Made by a program: the position numbers and the translations under genes. Positions 32,380 through 44,327 of a DNA stretch of 64,000 nucleotides are shown here, one piece after another (position 1 is the stretch's first letter; each line of letters begins with the position of its first letter). Under the pieces are notes generated by a model that made no database searches, was not told the DNA's origin, and was given only the letters and a program-made list of their open reading frames with translations. The stretch is from Vanessa cardui (lineage: Eukaryota; Arthropoda; Insecta; Lepidoptera; Nymphalidae): assembly GCF_905220365.1 (NCBI RefSeq), contig NC_061129.1, positions 14,012,803-14,076,802 of the forward strand. The letters are read 5' to 3'.

Positions 32380-32560
32380 CGAGTCGCCATTCGAATTCGA
32401 ACGTTCAAGCATTCGTTCTTTCAATCAATTCCAAATTCAAACTCAGCTTCCATTCGGCAATGTTTCTAATCTAGTGCGCGCTTATCGTGAACGTATGTGT
32501 CCCTGCGAAAGACGACATTCAAATGTGGAACGGTGGTATGCAAGAGAGCCAACGGGTTAA
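32380..32560. promoter_or_regulatory. GC-richer island, weak regulatory candidate
   Basis: ATCCGACGAGTCGCCATTCG, CATTCGAATTCGAACGTTC (TTCGAATTCGAA palindrome core) and GTGCGCGCTTATCGTGAACG. Not a recognised repeat. Confidence 0.2.
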
Positions 32561-32666
32561 TTAAATTCAGTATTTTTATTATTAATTACAAATTTATTAA
32601 CATCATATTTATTATGTACGTCATATTGAATATTAAAGTTATCAATTTTGTTGTAATATATTCGAC

Positions 32667-32895
32667 GACCTCCATGGTCGAGTGGTGTGGTCACCGGTTT
32701 TTATGGGTACGCCACTCTGAGGTCCCGGGTTCGATTCCCGGCCGAGTCGATGTAGATTACCATTAGTTTTCTATGTTGTCTTGGGTTTGGGTGTTTGTGG
32801 TACCGTCATTACTTCTGATTTCCATAACACAAGTGCTTCAGCTACTTACATTGGGATCAGAGTAATGTATGTGATGTTGTCTCATATTATATTAT
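32667..32895 (+). mobile_element. SINE-E, well preserved
   Basis: Starts GACCTCCATGGTCGAGTGGT with A-box-like TGGTCGAGTGG (32675-32685) and a perfect B-box GGTTCGATTCC (32728-32738). The body includes TGTCTTGGGTTTGGGTGTTT and AACACAAGTGCTTCAGCTAC. The intact B-box implies a younger copy than 8401. The head looks like a tRNA but is not a functional tRNA gene, since it continues into a SINE body with no acceptor stem closing. Confidence 0.88.

Positions 32896-32922
<27 letters not shown>
32896..32922. repeat. (TA)n microsatellite
   Basis: About 13 TA units directly at the 3' end of the SINE-E copy, probably grown from its A/T-rich tail. Confidence 0.85.
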
Positions 32923-32927
<5 letters not shown>

Positions 32928-33004
32928 CTAACAGTAAACACATGTCCCGCAAATGGTAGAAGGCCTTTTCTTTTGAGAAGATTTAGTAGTCATTCCACAT
33001 TTTT

Positions 33005-33105
33005 TACTAAGATTATAAACACGACATGTCTGTTTGTCTGTCTGGCTGTTGTGTTTGAAGGCTAAACCACTGAACCGATTAAAATAATAATAATAATAAT
33101 ACAAT
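33005..33105 (+). mobile_element. LINE-tail or REP-I remnant with (AAT)n
   Basis: GATTATAAACACGACATGTC then TGTTTGTCTGTCTGGCTGTT and AAACCACTGAACCGATTAAA match the start of REP-I-type repeats. It is interrupted by an (AAT)n microsatellite at about 33085-33102. Confidence 0.5.
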
Positions 33106-33719
33106 TTGATATCGAGCAAGCTTGAACTCCAAGGAAGAACATACCTCAATACTTAACGACTAACCCCTAAAATGCAAGAGATGCCACGGGTTATCATATA
33201 TCGTATAAGTAATAAATAGACATGCAGAAAGTGTTGAAATATTAACGTGATTACCTGCGACTTCGTTCACAATATATCGTCATGGGCCATAGCGACATAT
33301 AATTTTGCTTGCTTATTAGGGTCATAATAAAGAATATTAAATGACTGCATTGAACCAGAATGGATGCGTTAACACATAAGATGCTTTCATTAGTACGCCT
33401 CCACCAATGTATTTGTGCTATCTGTACCAATACACATTCATTAGATTATACATATATCTTTTACAAAAAAAAAATAATACAATACATATCCCATTAACAC
33501 CTGATGTGGGTCTAATTGAGACATTTTATCAGTAATTTATTTTAAAATATAATTCCTAATTCGAATACACTTATATTCTGACTCTTCGTTACTATACAAG
33601 ATAAAAATAAAAAAATAAACAAATACTAGCAACAGTTTCTCCGTTTCACTAATTAAAATATATAACTGACCATACATGTATGCTGTACTTACATGTTATA
33701 GCGTTGTGTTAAACAAGAT
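33106..33719. other. AT-rich non-coding DNA
   Basis: Nothing recognised. Confidence 0.5.
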
Positions 33720-33930
33720 GGTTACGTTTCGCATAAAACCGACCCACAGATATTCCACCACATTCAAACATCGAAACCTAATTTCCTGTCTCAGATACAG
33801 CGCCCATGCCTCTAAGCCTAAAGACAAATACATTGGACCTGGACCGGTGTAAGCTGAGCCACCGCTCCCCGCTCAGTTATACTTCTGACAGAGACTATTG
33901 AGGGTCGGAGATAGATTGTATGGTTCCATT
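33720..33930. promoter_or_regulatory. GC-richer island, candidate enhancer
   Basis: A non-repetitive block: ATAAAACCGACCCACAGATA, TCAGATACAGCGCCCATGCC, GGACCTGGACCGGTGTAAGC, GAGCCACCGCTCCCCGCTC. A 76-codon frame starting just after it has no domain. Confidence 0.22.
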
Positions 33931-34575
33931 TATAATGGTAGTTGAGATTGTGCGGTGCTTGCTAGTAGGCAGGACCGAGACCAAAGGAGGGTTGAAAACT
34001 ATACATTCGGTAGGAATTCATTCGTCACCGTTAAAGGAATATTTGACGATATGTGGCAGTAGATTATTATCTATAATATTATTACTATCTCATATCATAG
34101 ATGCATCAAGACTTATAGGTGTATCTACGTTCTCTCATATAATTAATTAAAAACAGATTAAATTATAAAGTAAAGTACAGTTCACAAATATTCTTGGCAT
34201 TTTCCAACAATGTTTTATTTTTATTCTTAACAAAACAAATCAGAACGATGTAGCATAAGTACCTTTACACACACATACTAACTTATAGACATAATTCTAT
34301 ATAATAAGTTATATCTATTAATAATTCATCGGTCTCTTTATAGCGACATTTCATATGTTTAATGATAACTGTAAACACATTTTGTAAATACAAATAAATG
34401 AATAAAGAACTAAAGAAAAAGATTGGACGTAAAATTTAAGTGGAAATAAGTAGTCAAGGATAACAGTATTGTATTATTAATAAAGATATATTAATCATTA
34501 ACTCTTAGTAGTGTACAATATAACTGAATTAATAGAAAATCTTATGAAATACGTAAATCTGAGGTTTTTTTTATC
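33931..34575. other. AT-rich non-coding DNA
   Basis: Nothing recognised. Confidence 0.5.
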
Positions 34576-34696
34576 TTTTTTCCGACTTCCATTTGAATAG
34601 GCTGATAATTAAAGTAATACAGGAAATCTTTAACCGAATTACAAATGAAGAAGTTTCTCAATTCGGTAGTATTCTTATGTTTGTTACCTCAGAAGT
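34576..34696 (+). mobile_element. ELE-H 5' fragment, interrupted
   Basis: TTTTTTCCGACTTCC at 34576-34590 matches the ELE-H start. After about 58 unrelated bases, AAGTTTCTCAATTCGGTAGT with ATTCTTATGTTTGTTACCTC and AGAA matches ELE-H positions 20-90, including the ATGTTTGTTACCTCATAAC of the 55195 copy. It is an old, broken copy. Confidence 0.5.
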
Positions 34697-34996
34697 CATT
34701 ATGATATCACCTCCCGTCGGCCTTCCATCGACTTTCTGTTTGCAACTTTTGTAATTCTCCAGAAAGTCAATAACAATTACACAACATCGCATAATTCTTT
34801 GTTAACAACTTTGTGTATTCAAAACTTTCCTTTTGTTGAGTCGCAGCTTTACAAAAACTTGGTTAAGTTTTTTATTAAATTCTTTTTAAACTTTTATAAT
34901 AAATGTTTAGTCTAGTTTAGTTGTTAAAACAACACACAGAAATTTGACGGGTAGATCAGAAGGACAGAGTATCATCGAATGTTTTTTATTCTTCTT
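34697..34996. other. AT-rich non-coding DNA
   Basis: Contains a short CTCCCGTCGGCCTTCCATCG patch at 34712. Nothing else. Confidence 0.45.
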
Positions 34997-35276
34997 TGTG
35001 GTAGGCTTTGTGCAAGCCCGTCTGGGTAGGTACCACCCACTCATCAGTTATTCTACCGCCAAATAATAGTACTCAATATTGTTGTGTTTCGGTTTCAAGG
35101 GTGTCTGAGCCAGGCACAAAGGACATAGCATCTCAGTTCCCAAGGTTGGTGGTAGGGACATTGACGATGAAATGAATAGTAAATATTTCTTACAGCGTCA
35201 TTATCTATGGGTGATGGTGATCACTTACTATCAGGTGGCCCATATGCTCACCCGTCAATCTGTACTATAAAAAAAA
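34997..35276 (-). mobile_element. REP-D, near full length, reverse
   Basis: Runs GTGGTAGGCTTTGTGCAAGC, GGTACCACCCACTCATCAG, TCCCAAGGTTGGTGGTAGGG, ATATTTCTTACAGCGTCATT and TATCAGGTGGCCCATATGCT. A 20-bp gap removes the ACACTGGCT part (GAGCCAGGCACAAAGG). Confidence 0.85.
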
Positions 35277-35305
35277 TTATTTTATCATTTCAACATTTGA
35301 CTTTG

Positions 35306-35408
35306 GCACTATAAGAAATATTAACTTCCCTCCATCCCTGGCATCCCTTGTGCCTGTATTTACACTGGCTCACTCGCCGTCCAGATACGAACGAGACAAT
35401 ATTTAGTT
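35306..35408 (+). mobile_element. REP-D fragment with internal deletion
   Basis: ACTATAAGAAATATTAACTT then CCCTTGTGCCTGTATTTACA and CTGGCTCACTCGCC. The segment holding CGCCAATGCGCCACCAACC is missing. It lies 30 bp from the reverse REP-D copy, so the two form an inverted pair. Confidence 0.6.
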
Positions 35409-36605
35409 GATATAAGACTAGATCATATCGGTTCGTTATAAGGAAATCCTGCTATATGAAATCGTTTTTATTTCCTAATCAAAATGACGTTTATTTAAAA
35501 CCTTAAAGATATACAAGATAACAACAATAATTTCGGTGAGATCCTGAATCAATAAGACAATTTATCTTCTAAGGTTTGACCGTTCTGATTAGCTTAGGTA
35601 GGTTACTAACACTATTAGTAACCTATAAAGTCTAACATTAAATCTACATGTACCCCATAAACAGTGATATTATCAATGGTATGCTTTAATTAAAAAGTGA
35701 CCAAGGCAATTTAATATCATACATAACCGGAAAGTTACAAGGGACTTCATTTTTATCATAGATTTTAATATGGGTTGTAGATTAGCGATTAACTACTTGA
35801 TTTCGCCATTTTTTCGTCTTCTCTTACAGAATCAAGTTTTATTTTTAAGTGTACGTTACCATTAGTATACTCTAAACCAAAACACAGTATCTGCCACAAA
35901 ACGATAGAGTCGCGCGTAGGTAAATACAACAGAAATGTAACTAACGAAAAAAGTTATTCTTAATTTGAGCCAAACCTTAGAAAAACTTTTTAGTACTTCT
36001 GATTTCGAGTTTTAAACAGAAACCTTAGCGGGAAAGTTACTGAACTTTCCGACTTTTAACCATTCAGACTCTTTACCGTTCTTTTTCTGTTAATTTCGGT
36101 CTCTGAACATTGGAGAAAAAACATTTTTTTTCGTGGTTTTTTTTATCGGCTTAAGTTGCATTTAGAATCCTGGTATTACGAAGTTTATACCATCGTACCG
36201 TTTCAGTAGCGCTACCAACTTTTGACATGTGTACTTTACTCGTTCGACTTTGCCTTTATATTCTAATGTTTAGTGTTAATTCTTGTAGTTTTATATTTAG
36301 TGTTAACATAGTAATCTTAACGCATATAATTTATTACCTGTATTTTTTTAAGTATTCAGTTCAACGTATGTGAAACATTTAGTTAGTTGTCTTCTTCGTG
36401 AGATCAATCAGGTGATCTATACATCCCTCATATTAACGTCATGAGTAAAACTGTAAGAATTTATTGTTTTAGCTTTATAGATTTTGCAATTGTGTTTAAT
36501 TTCTTTTTGCAGTTAAATTGATGCTCTAACAAAAAATCTTCACATCGCTGTTTTCGCTGAAGACTATCGTATGAAAATAAATCAAATTAAAACATCAGTA
36601 AGTGC
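35409..36605. other. AT-rich non-coding DNA
   Basis: No gene or repeat is recognised. The only small structure is a GATTAGCTTAGGTAGGTTAC / GTAACCTA inverted motif near 35590-35625. Confidence 0.45.
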
Positions 36606-36720
36606 GGCTGGGCTAAAGCCTCTTTATCTTTGCCCACGCAGGTTTCCTCACGACGTTTTCCTAGTGTGGAAAACGAGATAATTACTATACACAAATTGAG
36701 CAAATAGAACCGTAAGTGGT
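36606..36720 (-). mobile_element. SINE-M degenerate copy
   Basis: GGCTGGGCTAAAGCCTC, then CACGCAGGTTTCCTCACGAC with GTTTTCCTAGTGTGGAAAAC and GAGATAATTACTATACACAA show the 3' body joined to the mid body of SINE-M in reverse with a large deletion. Confidence 0.55.
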
Positions 36721-37969
36721 ATACTCAGACTTCATAATCATAAATTATTAACTTCAAATAGAAAAATATGCCAGTTTGAACCAATACGCATAAGAGGTGT
36801 TGAATCATATTGTATCTATCACAGTAGATTTAATTGTTTCTTTAAAATAAACTACACTACACTATCCCGATTATGTTCAATGATAACTACAATAATACCG
36901 GAATACCGGGTTCATATACTTAATTAAAATAAACGATGAAAAAACACACAATGAAAAAAATAACATAAATAAAATAATGTGCAATTTTTTTTAATGCAAA
37001 TCAAAATCATCCATTCAAATAACGTGACGCAAGATGTTTGTATCAAAGAATTCAATGGATCCACTATCAAAAGCGTTTTGTTTCCACGTCAAAAATGTGA
37101 CAGTCTCTTACAAAGGTTGAGAAAGGGCCAAGTAACCTATGAACTACGGTGTTTGTGAATCTCGTATTACAATAGAGATTGATCCGTCAATCAAACATTA
37201 TGTGTGGCGTTTTTTTATTGCATCAAAACTGAGGAATCAGTCGTACCCAAGTTACGAAGCAATCGGTCTATCTATAAAAGTATAAATTTGTTGGAGTTGG
37301 TACATCTCTCAATACTGGTCGCAAATCATCAAATACAAGAACTATTGTATCGGCATGTATAATAATACTATATTAAATATATAAATTACTACCGGTTCGA
37401 AATTTAAATTTTATCGAGAAAAGCAGCCTACAGTCAGATCAAACAGTAAAGATTGAATGTAGAAGGTAGTAGAGCTGGCGCTGGCTACATTGGCGCATGT
37501 TGAGATATGTCCAGCATTGGACAGCATTAATTGGGCCCAATCACGTCATTAATATATAAACTTATGTACATTCAAATTTACGTAAATGTGTGAGTAGAAC
37601 ACACACATTAATAAATATTTATGTAACTCTAGATTAGACTATCACAGTAAGATCGTTATTCTATTTCTTTAAAATTTGTAACGTATATGTTACGGAGAGC
37701 GCAAGGAAAGCAGATGTATATGGATGACCAACGGTTTCCCTATTCCTGGGAATACTCACAGTCATAAATTTAATCCTTTATAACATATTTATTAAATCAT
37801 TACGCGTCATAAATCCATCGCAATGGGAGTGACCCACAAATTTGTCGTACAATAGTCCACTCAACTAGCATTAGCCCGTGTACCCGCCGCCTTTTTAATA
37901 CATAATAGACTGCACCACAAACGAGACTTTGCATATAAATCTTCTAATTACAGCGATTCAAAGTGCGCT
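36721..37969. other. non-coding DNA
   Basis: AT-rich, no gene. 37440-37550 is GC-richer (AGAGCTGGCGCTGGCTACAT, GCATTGGACAGCATTAATTG) and may be an old repeat remnant. Confidence 0.45.
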
Positions 37970-38110
37970 AATCTCGCCTAGGCCGGCTCATTAACATAGA
38001 CAGAGATTTTTCTATGACAATTAAATATGATTTAGGGGGACCGGAATGAAAGATGTAAGGAGACAGTGTCGCGTCTACGTACGGTCGACAAAAAAATATC
38101 GACATGTAAT
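37970..38110. promoter_or_regulatory. GC-richer island, weak regulatory candidate
   Basis: CTCGCCTAGGCCGGCTCATT, GGGGGACCGGAATGAAAGAT and GTGTCGCGTCTACGTACGGT. Non-repetitive in this window. Confidence 0.2.
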
Positions 38111-38329
38111 TTTATTTTTTAAACTGATATTTTATATTTGTAACTCCAGCTAGCTTGTTTGTTTGGTAGTCTTTTGTTTATATTCAAGCACAACGATAAA
38201 TTATTTTGAAAGTTTGATTATTAGATTCTAAATTTGACATTAATTTCTAGTTAATTTCATTATACTTTTATAAACTCAGAAATGTAAACATTGCTAAATA
38301 TTTTTTTGCTAACTGTACTAACGTTTGAT

Positions 38330-38460
38330 CACCGTTTCCATACAAAAAACTGCTCGTGACACGCCATAAAATGGATTAAAGCAATTGAAGGTTGCTTCGC
38401 TATTGTACTACGAGGACAATATGGCGTTGTCCCCGGACATTTCTCCTATTCACACACGAA
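38330..38460. promoter_or_regulatory. GC-richer island, weak regulatory candidate
   Basis: TGCTCGTGACACGCCATAAA, AAGGTTGCTTCGCTATTG and ATATGGCGTTGTCCCCGGAC. CGCCATAAAATGG and ATATGGCG share a CCATA/TATGG core about 70 bp apart in opposite orientation. Confidence 0.2.
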
Positions 38461-39194
38461 TTTATTATATTAAATATAAATTAACATATTACAAGTTATA
38501 GCCGAGGTGAGAGAGTCGTTTGTTCTCATTGTTACCGTTCAAAGATTTATACGTAGTATATGTAAACATGGCCAATGAAGATTCAAGTGTGCCCACAGTC
38601 AAGAGAAATTGCTCCATATGACACGGGAATAAAGATAATATTCTTATGAATAATTTATTTATTTTAAGCCAGTGTTGGTGGGATATTTTTATGCAAAGAG
38701 GGAAGTTAACGAAGTATTGTCGTAGATGAGTGATATTGCGTAATTTTTAAGTCTAAACTAGACGAACCGTTGATGAGAAAACATATTTTTAATCTCGTTA
38801 CATAATAGACTACTGTTAGTGACATTGTATTCGGACACGTTTTAGTGTTATGTAACAAACAATTGTGTGAATTAGGGTTGGCAGAAATAATATATCTCTG
38901 CATGTCCGAAGAGAAAAGCTCGAAATTTAAAACGCGATAAATCTTATGTGGAAATATTTCATAACGGAAATTTAGCACTATTATCATTATTAAACGTAAG
39001 GCATTGGCAAACCTTGAGAACATGATGCCTTTAAAAAGTAGGTTTTTGTTTTAATTCTCCGTATAACATCGATATTTGTGAGGTGCGAGTTTAAGGCGCC
39101 TCGGATATCCTATGCAGTTCGCCAGGCTTAAAGGACTAGTAAGTCTGTGTGCTAAAGGCCTAAGAATAATTTAAGTCCTCCAGGTTGATGTAAT
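38461..39194. other. non-coding DNA
   Basis: The longest frame in the window lies here (105 codons, minus, 38706-39023). It has no recognisable domain and typical AT-rich composition. I do not call it a gene. Confidence 0.45.
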
Positions 39195-39280
39195 TAATAT
39201 TTCTTACGCCGACACAGTCCATGAGCGACGGTGACCACTAACTTTCATCATTTGCTCGTCGCTTACTTATTGTACATATA
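39195..39280 (-). mobile_element. REP-D terminal fragment, reverse
   Basis: TTAATATTTCTTACGCCGAC, CAGTCCATGAGCGACGGTGA and CCACTAACTTTCATCATTTG with CTCGTCGC match the far end of reverse REP-D (TTACAGCGTCATTGTCTATG, GGTGACCACTTACCATCAGG). Confidence 0.55.
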
Positions 39281-39299
39281 TATATAAAAATAAGCACGT

Positions 39300-39975
39300 T
39301 AACTCTCCGATTATACAGACGATAAAAAAGCGTAGATTTAATACTTGTTGACTTCCAGGCAGGAAATATTACATACACGTATATAATTGTATTTAACTAA
39401 CATGACTGTATTTTTTATAGTTTCAACTATAAAGAGTAACTACTGAAATTCTTGCCGACTTTGTTTTGATTTAGATGAACTGTTTCCGATCGTATCCGAT
39501 TGCTTTCTTCTCATACATATATAAAATAAAACAGTTAACACCCTCTTTTATTGTCTATATGTACCGGTATAAACAGACGGACAATTAATTCCCCAATATA
39601 TAAATCCATCCTATTAGGGGGCGTCGGTTATCCTTTTCACAGGGGATTACTGATTCATTGCAATAGTTTAGCTAACGTAATAGCTTACACAATTGAGTGG
39701 AGTGAATCATAAAGGATTTTTAATTTTATTGCGTTCAGACACTTGTATTGATTTAAACAGGAAATGTTTAGCTTTTATAGAAAGAATATTGTATAAACAC
39801 TATTAGTAGTCTAGTGTTTTTAATTTCTTACCTACTACTTTATTTCTTACCAGTTTTATTCAGTAGAAACTACAATCCGAATCGGTTGTAATATTACATT
39901 TAAAACAAAATGACGATTCAAAAGTGTTCGTACTAGCGTACTTTAATAAAATATATTTAGATTGATTGATTAACA
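39300..39975 (+). mobile_element. REP-F copy split by a 387-bp insertion
   Basis: The 5' part (ACAGACGATAAAAAAGCG, AGAGTAACTACTGAAATTCT) ends at 39456. The 3' part (TTCTTACCAGTTTTATTCAG, CGAATCGGTTGTAATATTAC, AATGACGATTCAAAAGTGTT) starts at 39844. TTCTT[G/A]CC occurs at both junctions (39449-39456 and 39844-39851), like an 8-bp target duplication. The insert (39457-39843) is not a family I recognise and holds GGGGGCGTCGGTTATCC. Confidence 0.55.
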
Positions 39976-42180
39976 ATGTAAAATTTTATTAGGAAAAAAA
40001 TACTAAGTAACTAGTAATACTGGTAAAATTAAAAGGTGTATTTCATCAAATGATTTATTAGCATTTTAGAATCAAATCGAGATACTTTTCGAAACGAGTA
40101 TAATACTGTAGTGCGGATATTTCTCAACCTTCATGTGTTCTTAACATATACATTGATAACAAAACTTATTCAGACTCAGTATTATTGTGTTCTGGTTTGA
40201 GTGTAAGCCAGTATAAGTACAAGTTAAATAATACCTTTGCTCCCAAGAATAGTGTAATATAACCTCCATATTATATAGAAATATATGAGTTAGTCAAATC
40301 TTCATATTATTGTTTTCATACATTGAAAAAAAATTGTTTAAGCTGATGACCGAATAATTTTCCAAATCGACTGTTAAACACGAGTAAAAATCTCTCAAGG
40401 GCCATCGAGATGAGATTTAATTTCCACCCCTAAATAGATTACGCTGGTCCCAACGGACCGGCAAAATAACCCCTTGTATATATTAATGTTAATATAGTAA
40501 TCAATTCGATTTGGAAATTGTAAATATGTTCTATTTAAAAAAAAAAAAAACAATTATTTCTTTCATTTTTTTTAAATATTTCATTATATTTGTAATTATT
40601 CTTCTGTAATTATTTGTATAACCGTCAATACATGCCAGATCACTTTACCCAGCCATAGGACTAGTAGATATACAAGTTTCTGGCATTGTCTACTTAATAA
40701 TATTTTGCGTCATACAAAGAATATTTGCAATAATGCTTAATGACATAATGTTTGAACCATACCGTGAAGGAAGGGTCCAGATAACCACCCATTATTTATG
40801 GCAACTTAAACCATGCTACAAACAATATGCTTCGAGGTTCGTTAGCTTTGCGAGTATCTCCATGGGGTGTCATGGGGTAGCGTCCGGGGGTATGTTGTGA
40901 TTTGTAACGTATGGATAGAATTTTACCATTACTTGGCCAATGTTACCCTATGTTTAAATAATTATTTAATTTTGAATCCGAAGACAAAAATGTTATATAA
41001 TCATTATATAAGATAAGTTTCATTTATAGGCATTGTAATGTTCATAATTTATAATTTACCGAAAAGAACCAGCGCAATTAAATTATTCAATCTACTTCAA
41101 TAATTTAAATTCAAGGTACAATCTATTACAGCTATTGTCATTATTACTATACAATTGTAATATCAACTATTGTTTTAAAAATTAGGTCAATTTACGACAC
41201 TCAAACGTAGGCCTAAAATAGATGAAAACAATACTATTTTTATAAATAATACGCAAAATGAAAACGAGGTTATTGGACCAAGAAACATAACATGTTTCAA
41301 AACAATTGTCATGAATAGTTTAAGTAATTCAAATTGCCTATTAGACAAAATATTTTTTTAATGTTCACCATTAAAGGAAAGTGGAATACTTTGCTGTTGG
41401 AAGTCATTTAGTGGTAATTGTGGTCGTTTTAAAAAATGACTGAGTACCGTTTTGTTTCGGAGCAAGACAAAAGATTGACAAATAGAAAAGTGTGTGGTCA
41501 CGAGTCATCATATTGTTCCACCATCAGCCAGCTTATTAGGACAACTACCGTAGCAGAAGTCTAACCTACGCAGTTTGTTTGTGCATATTGAATGTCCGCC
41601 TACACCGCGACGGAAGCTACTACTTGAACAAACAAACGAAGAATTTTTGATAGAATATTCTTCATAGATATTATTGAGCTACCTGTACGATATAAGGTTT
41701 CATTTATCGTCTATCTCTTAATTCGCACATGTAAATTCGTGATTTTATTGGCTATAGTTATTATTATAAGAAGTTTACTTTCCCAATTACTATATAACAT
41801 GTTATTAAGATATATTGGTATATACGAATTAAGGATGGTGTTAGTATACGTTTTGATTAATGCAGAATATATGAATTTAATTAGGTACATATTGTTTTAC
41901 AGGACGTGATAGTAAAAATGTAAGGACAGAACACGTGTTCAAATAACATCATCCAATTAATTATTTTTCTGTATCCATGTATAAATTCCCATTGTGGAGT
42001 TACAATTTCAATTGATAAAACAAAGCATCCAGCCACAACAGGTAATACATCAAAGGAACAGTATCCACGCTACGAATACGAATAGAAATTAACATTCGAA
42101 CATCGTATCGATACAATCTAAATGACAAAAACAGTGAGCGTGTAACACGGCTCACTCGGGCGTCCATTGTCATTACAAGC
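39976..42180. other. AT-rich non-coding DNA
   Basis: No gene. A GGTCC..GGACC stem lies at about 40448-40461 and a CATGGGGTGTCATGGGG direct repeat at about 40860-40876. 41400-41640 is slightly GC-richer without any assignable feature. Confidence 0.45.
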
Positions 42181-42500
42181 ACTTTGGTCAGCCTTTGGAA
42201 TCCTTAGTCTTTGTCTACCGACTTACATTAGTAACGCCACACTTTACTGACTTTGAAAATTAATGAGCGACTTTGTTCCAGCGTCTCACTCCTGTGTGTT
42301 AACATGTGAGTATTGTTTGGGAAACTAGCGCTTGTGATGTCTTCACTATCAATGCATGAGAGATGTGACTCTTTGTGAGCGACGTTGTGCGATTGTCATG
42401 TTTTCTATTTATCTTGCAGATCAAACCTTGAACGGAATGAATCGCCATTGCGCAGTTATGTATGTTATGTTAGACAATGTGGATAAATTTAGACTATTGT
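42181..42500. promoter_or_regulatory. GC-richer island, candidate enhancer
   Basis: GTCAGCCTTTGGAATCC, CTTTGTTCCAGCGTCTCACT, TTAACATGTGAG and TTTGTGAGCGACGTTGTGCG. Near its end a TTTTCTATTTATCTTGCAG acceptor-like tract precedes a 40-bp open segment (42420-42459) and a GTATGT donor-like hexamer. Splice use is unsupported. Confidence 0.22.
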
Positions 42501-42784
42501 CGTAGTCATCTCGTTTGCTGACTAAATGGTGATGTTAATTTAATCCTGTTCGGTTATTATGTAAAACGAGATTTTTAATGATGAACTTGCAGTACTTATT
42601 TCCTTTTTTAACACACAACGTACAGTAGAGTTCACAGCGCAGAGAAAAGAGAACAAAGCCAACTGATCGATCAGGTTGTAGACTAAAGAAACTGTGTTAG
42701 CATATTAAACCATAATTTTATATTGTCTATTAACAAATCCTGTAGTCTAATGATACATACAAATGTAACTGTAAGTGTATATGT
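42501..42784. other. AT-rich non-coding DNA
   Basis: Nothing recognised. Confidence 0.45.
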
Positions 42785-43055
42785 TATGACATAGGAGGAA
42801 AGGCAGAAGTCCGAAGTAATCACTACTGCTCAGAAACATTGGGGCGGTATGAAATATTAACCAATTCTTACATCGCCAATGAGCCCCGACCTCTGGAACT
42901 AAAATGTTAAGGCCCTTGTGCTTGTAGTATATAGCACACTCACTCTTCAAACCGGAATACAACAGTACCTACTATGAATTGCTGCTTGCCTTGCTAGGCT
43001 TGGCTTGTACCTACCCAGACGGATTTGCTAAAGTCCTACCACTAAGTATAGCCCA
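42785..43055 (+). mobile_element. REP-D, diverged near full length
   Basis: CCGAAGTAATCACTACTGCT, TATTAACCAATTCTTACATC, GGAACTAAAATGTTAAGGCC, ACTCACTCTTCAAACCGGAA, GTACCTACCCAGACGGATTT and CTAAAGTCCTACCACTAAGT in REP-D order. Confidence 0.75.
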
Positions 43056-44184
43056 TACTCGAAGAAAGAATATTTTTATTCATTATGATTTCATGAAAAC
43101 CTTTAACTGTTTTATTGTAGGAAGTTATGTATTTTTTCTACAATTATAATAATGAACTCAAAGTATCAGAAATCGCTAAATGTAATTGGTGTATTTCTAA
43201 TTAAATAATTGTTAATATCTACTACAAAATCGTCACCACTAATAAATATAAATATAATGATCGTGCCATGCCGTTATTTTGTAAATATATTAATGTATGT
43301 GAGTACACTGATAAATTAAATTAAATAGAATAATCGAGTGACCCAGGGGCTCTGTTGAATTAAACAACAATAATTTGTTTGAATGAAATGTTTGTTTGAA
43401 ATTACTATGATTTCATTAAAACAAAGTTATATTATAAAACAGAGGGGAAGCATATCGAAATCCTTCAATCCATGCTTACGACTGAACTGTCATCAATCTA
43501 TCAATGTAATGTATCGGTACAAGTTTCATGTAAACACGTCCTGACCGAATATTTAGTATCAATGGGACTTGTCACTCAAAGAACAATGAATGCGTGTGTA
43601 GTTTTTGCAACGCAACGAAAGATGCGAATGACACAATGTCCTGGGCATAGAAATTTATGAAAAAATTGCAGATGCTTACGTCACATGTATATGACGTCAC
43701 AGGCATTTTTGTCAATAACGCAAATCGAATATGCAACTTCTTCTATCAGATTTCCGAATTGCATTAGTGAGTAAAAATTTTAATAAAAGCAGCCCCATAT
43801 CAATGTTACTCACTGATAGGATGTTATATCTTCGGACAAGTACCAACAGAGTATACAGAAAATTATATAAATAAAAAAGGTGTACAAAGGGAAAACTTAT
43901 CTTTAACAAGAGATCTCTTCCAGAAACCTTGAATCTAGTGGAGATTATTTGTAACACATATTTATGGTGTAGGTAGAATATCAATTAGTTTTATATTATA
44001 AAATTCAAGTAGACTTAACATAAATGAATATATAACACACTAAATACAAATAAATACATTAATATATACCATTATCTATAATATATATATACATTCAACT
44101 AATTTTGTATTATAATGGATATTGCTTCCTTTAATATTGAATGCGAGTTACTTGATGCATGTCGTCGATTCTCATCCATTATAT
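43056..44184. other. AT-rich non-coding DNA
   Basis: No gene. GCTTACGTCACATG and ATGACGTCACAGG (43674-43703) carry TGACGTCA and a related half-site, the classic CRE palindrome. Otherwise nothing. Confidence 0.45.
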
Positions 44185-44327
44185 GCTGGTTTCCTCACAA
44201 CGTTTATCTTCAACGCCGAGCACGAAAAAAAATTAACACTCATAAAATGTAATGACACTTGCCTGGGTTTGAACTCAGAATCATCGGTTAAGACTCACGT
44301 TTTCTAATCACTGGGCCGTCACGGCTC
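44185..44327 (-). mobile_element. SINE-M head half, reverse
   Basis: Minus strand: AGCCGTGACGGCCCAGTGAT, B-box region GTTCAAACCC, and GAAGATAAACGTTGTGAGGA with AACCAGC. The 3' body is missing. Confidence 0.8.

Noticed and set aside
32667..32745. tRNA gene
   Set aside because: A- and B-boxes are present, but the sequence continues into a SINE body and no acceptor stem closes. It is a SINE head.
38706..39023. 105-codon minus-strand open frame, the longest in the window
   Set aside because: No recognisable domain, AT-driven residue bias, no splice or start context. One frame of this length is expected by chance in 64 kb of six-frame sequence.
40860..40876. CATGGGG direct repeat
   Set aside because: Two short units only, no further structure.
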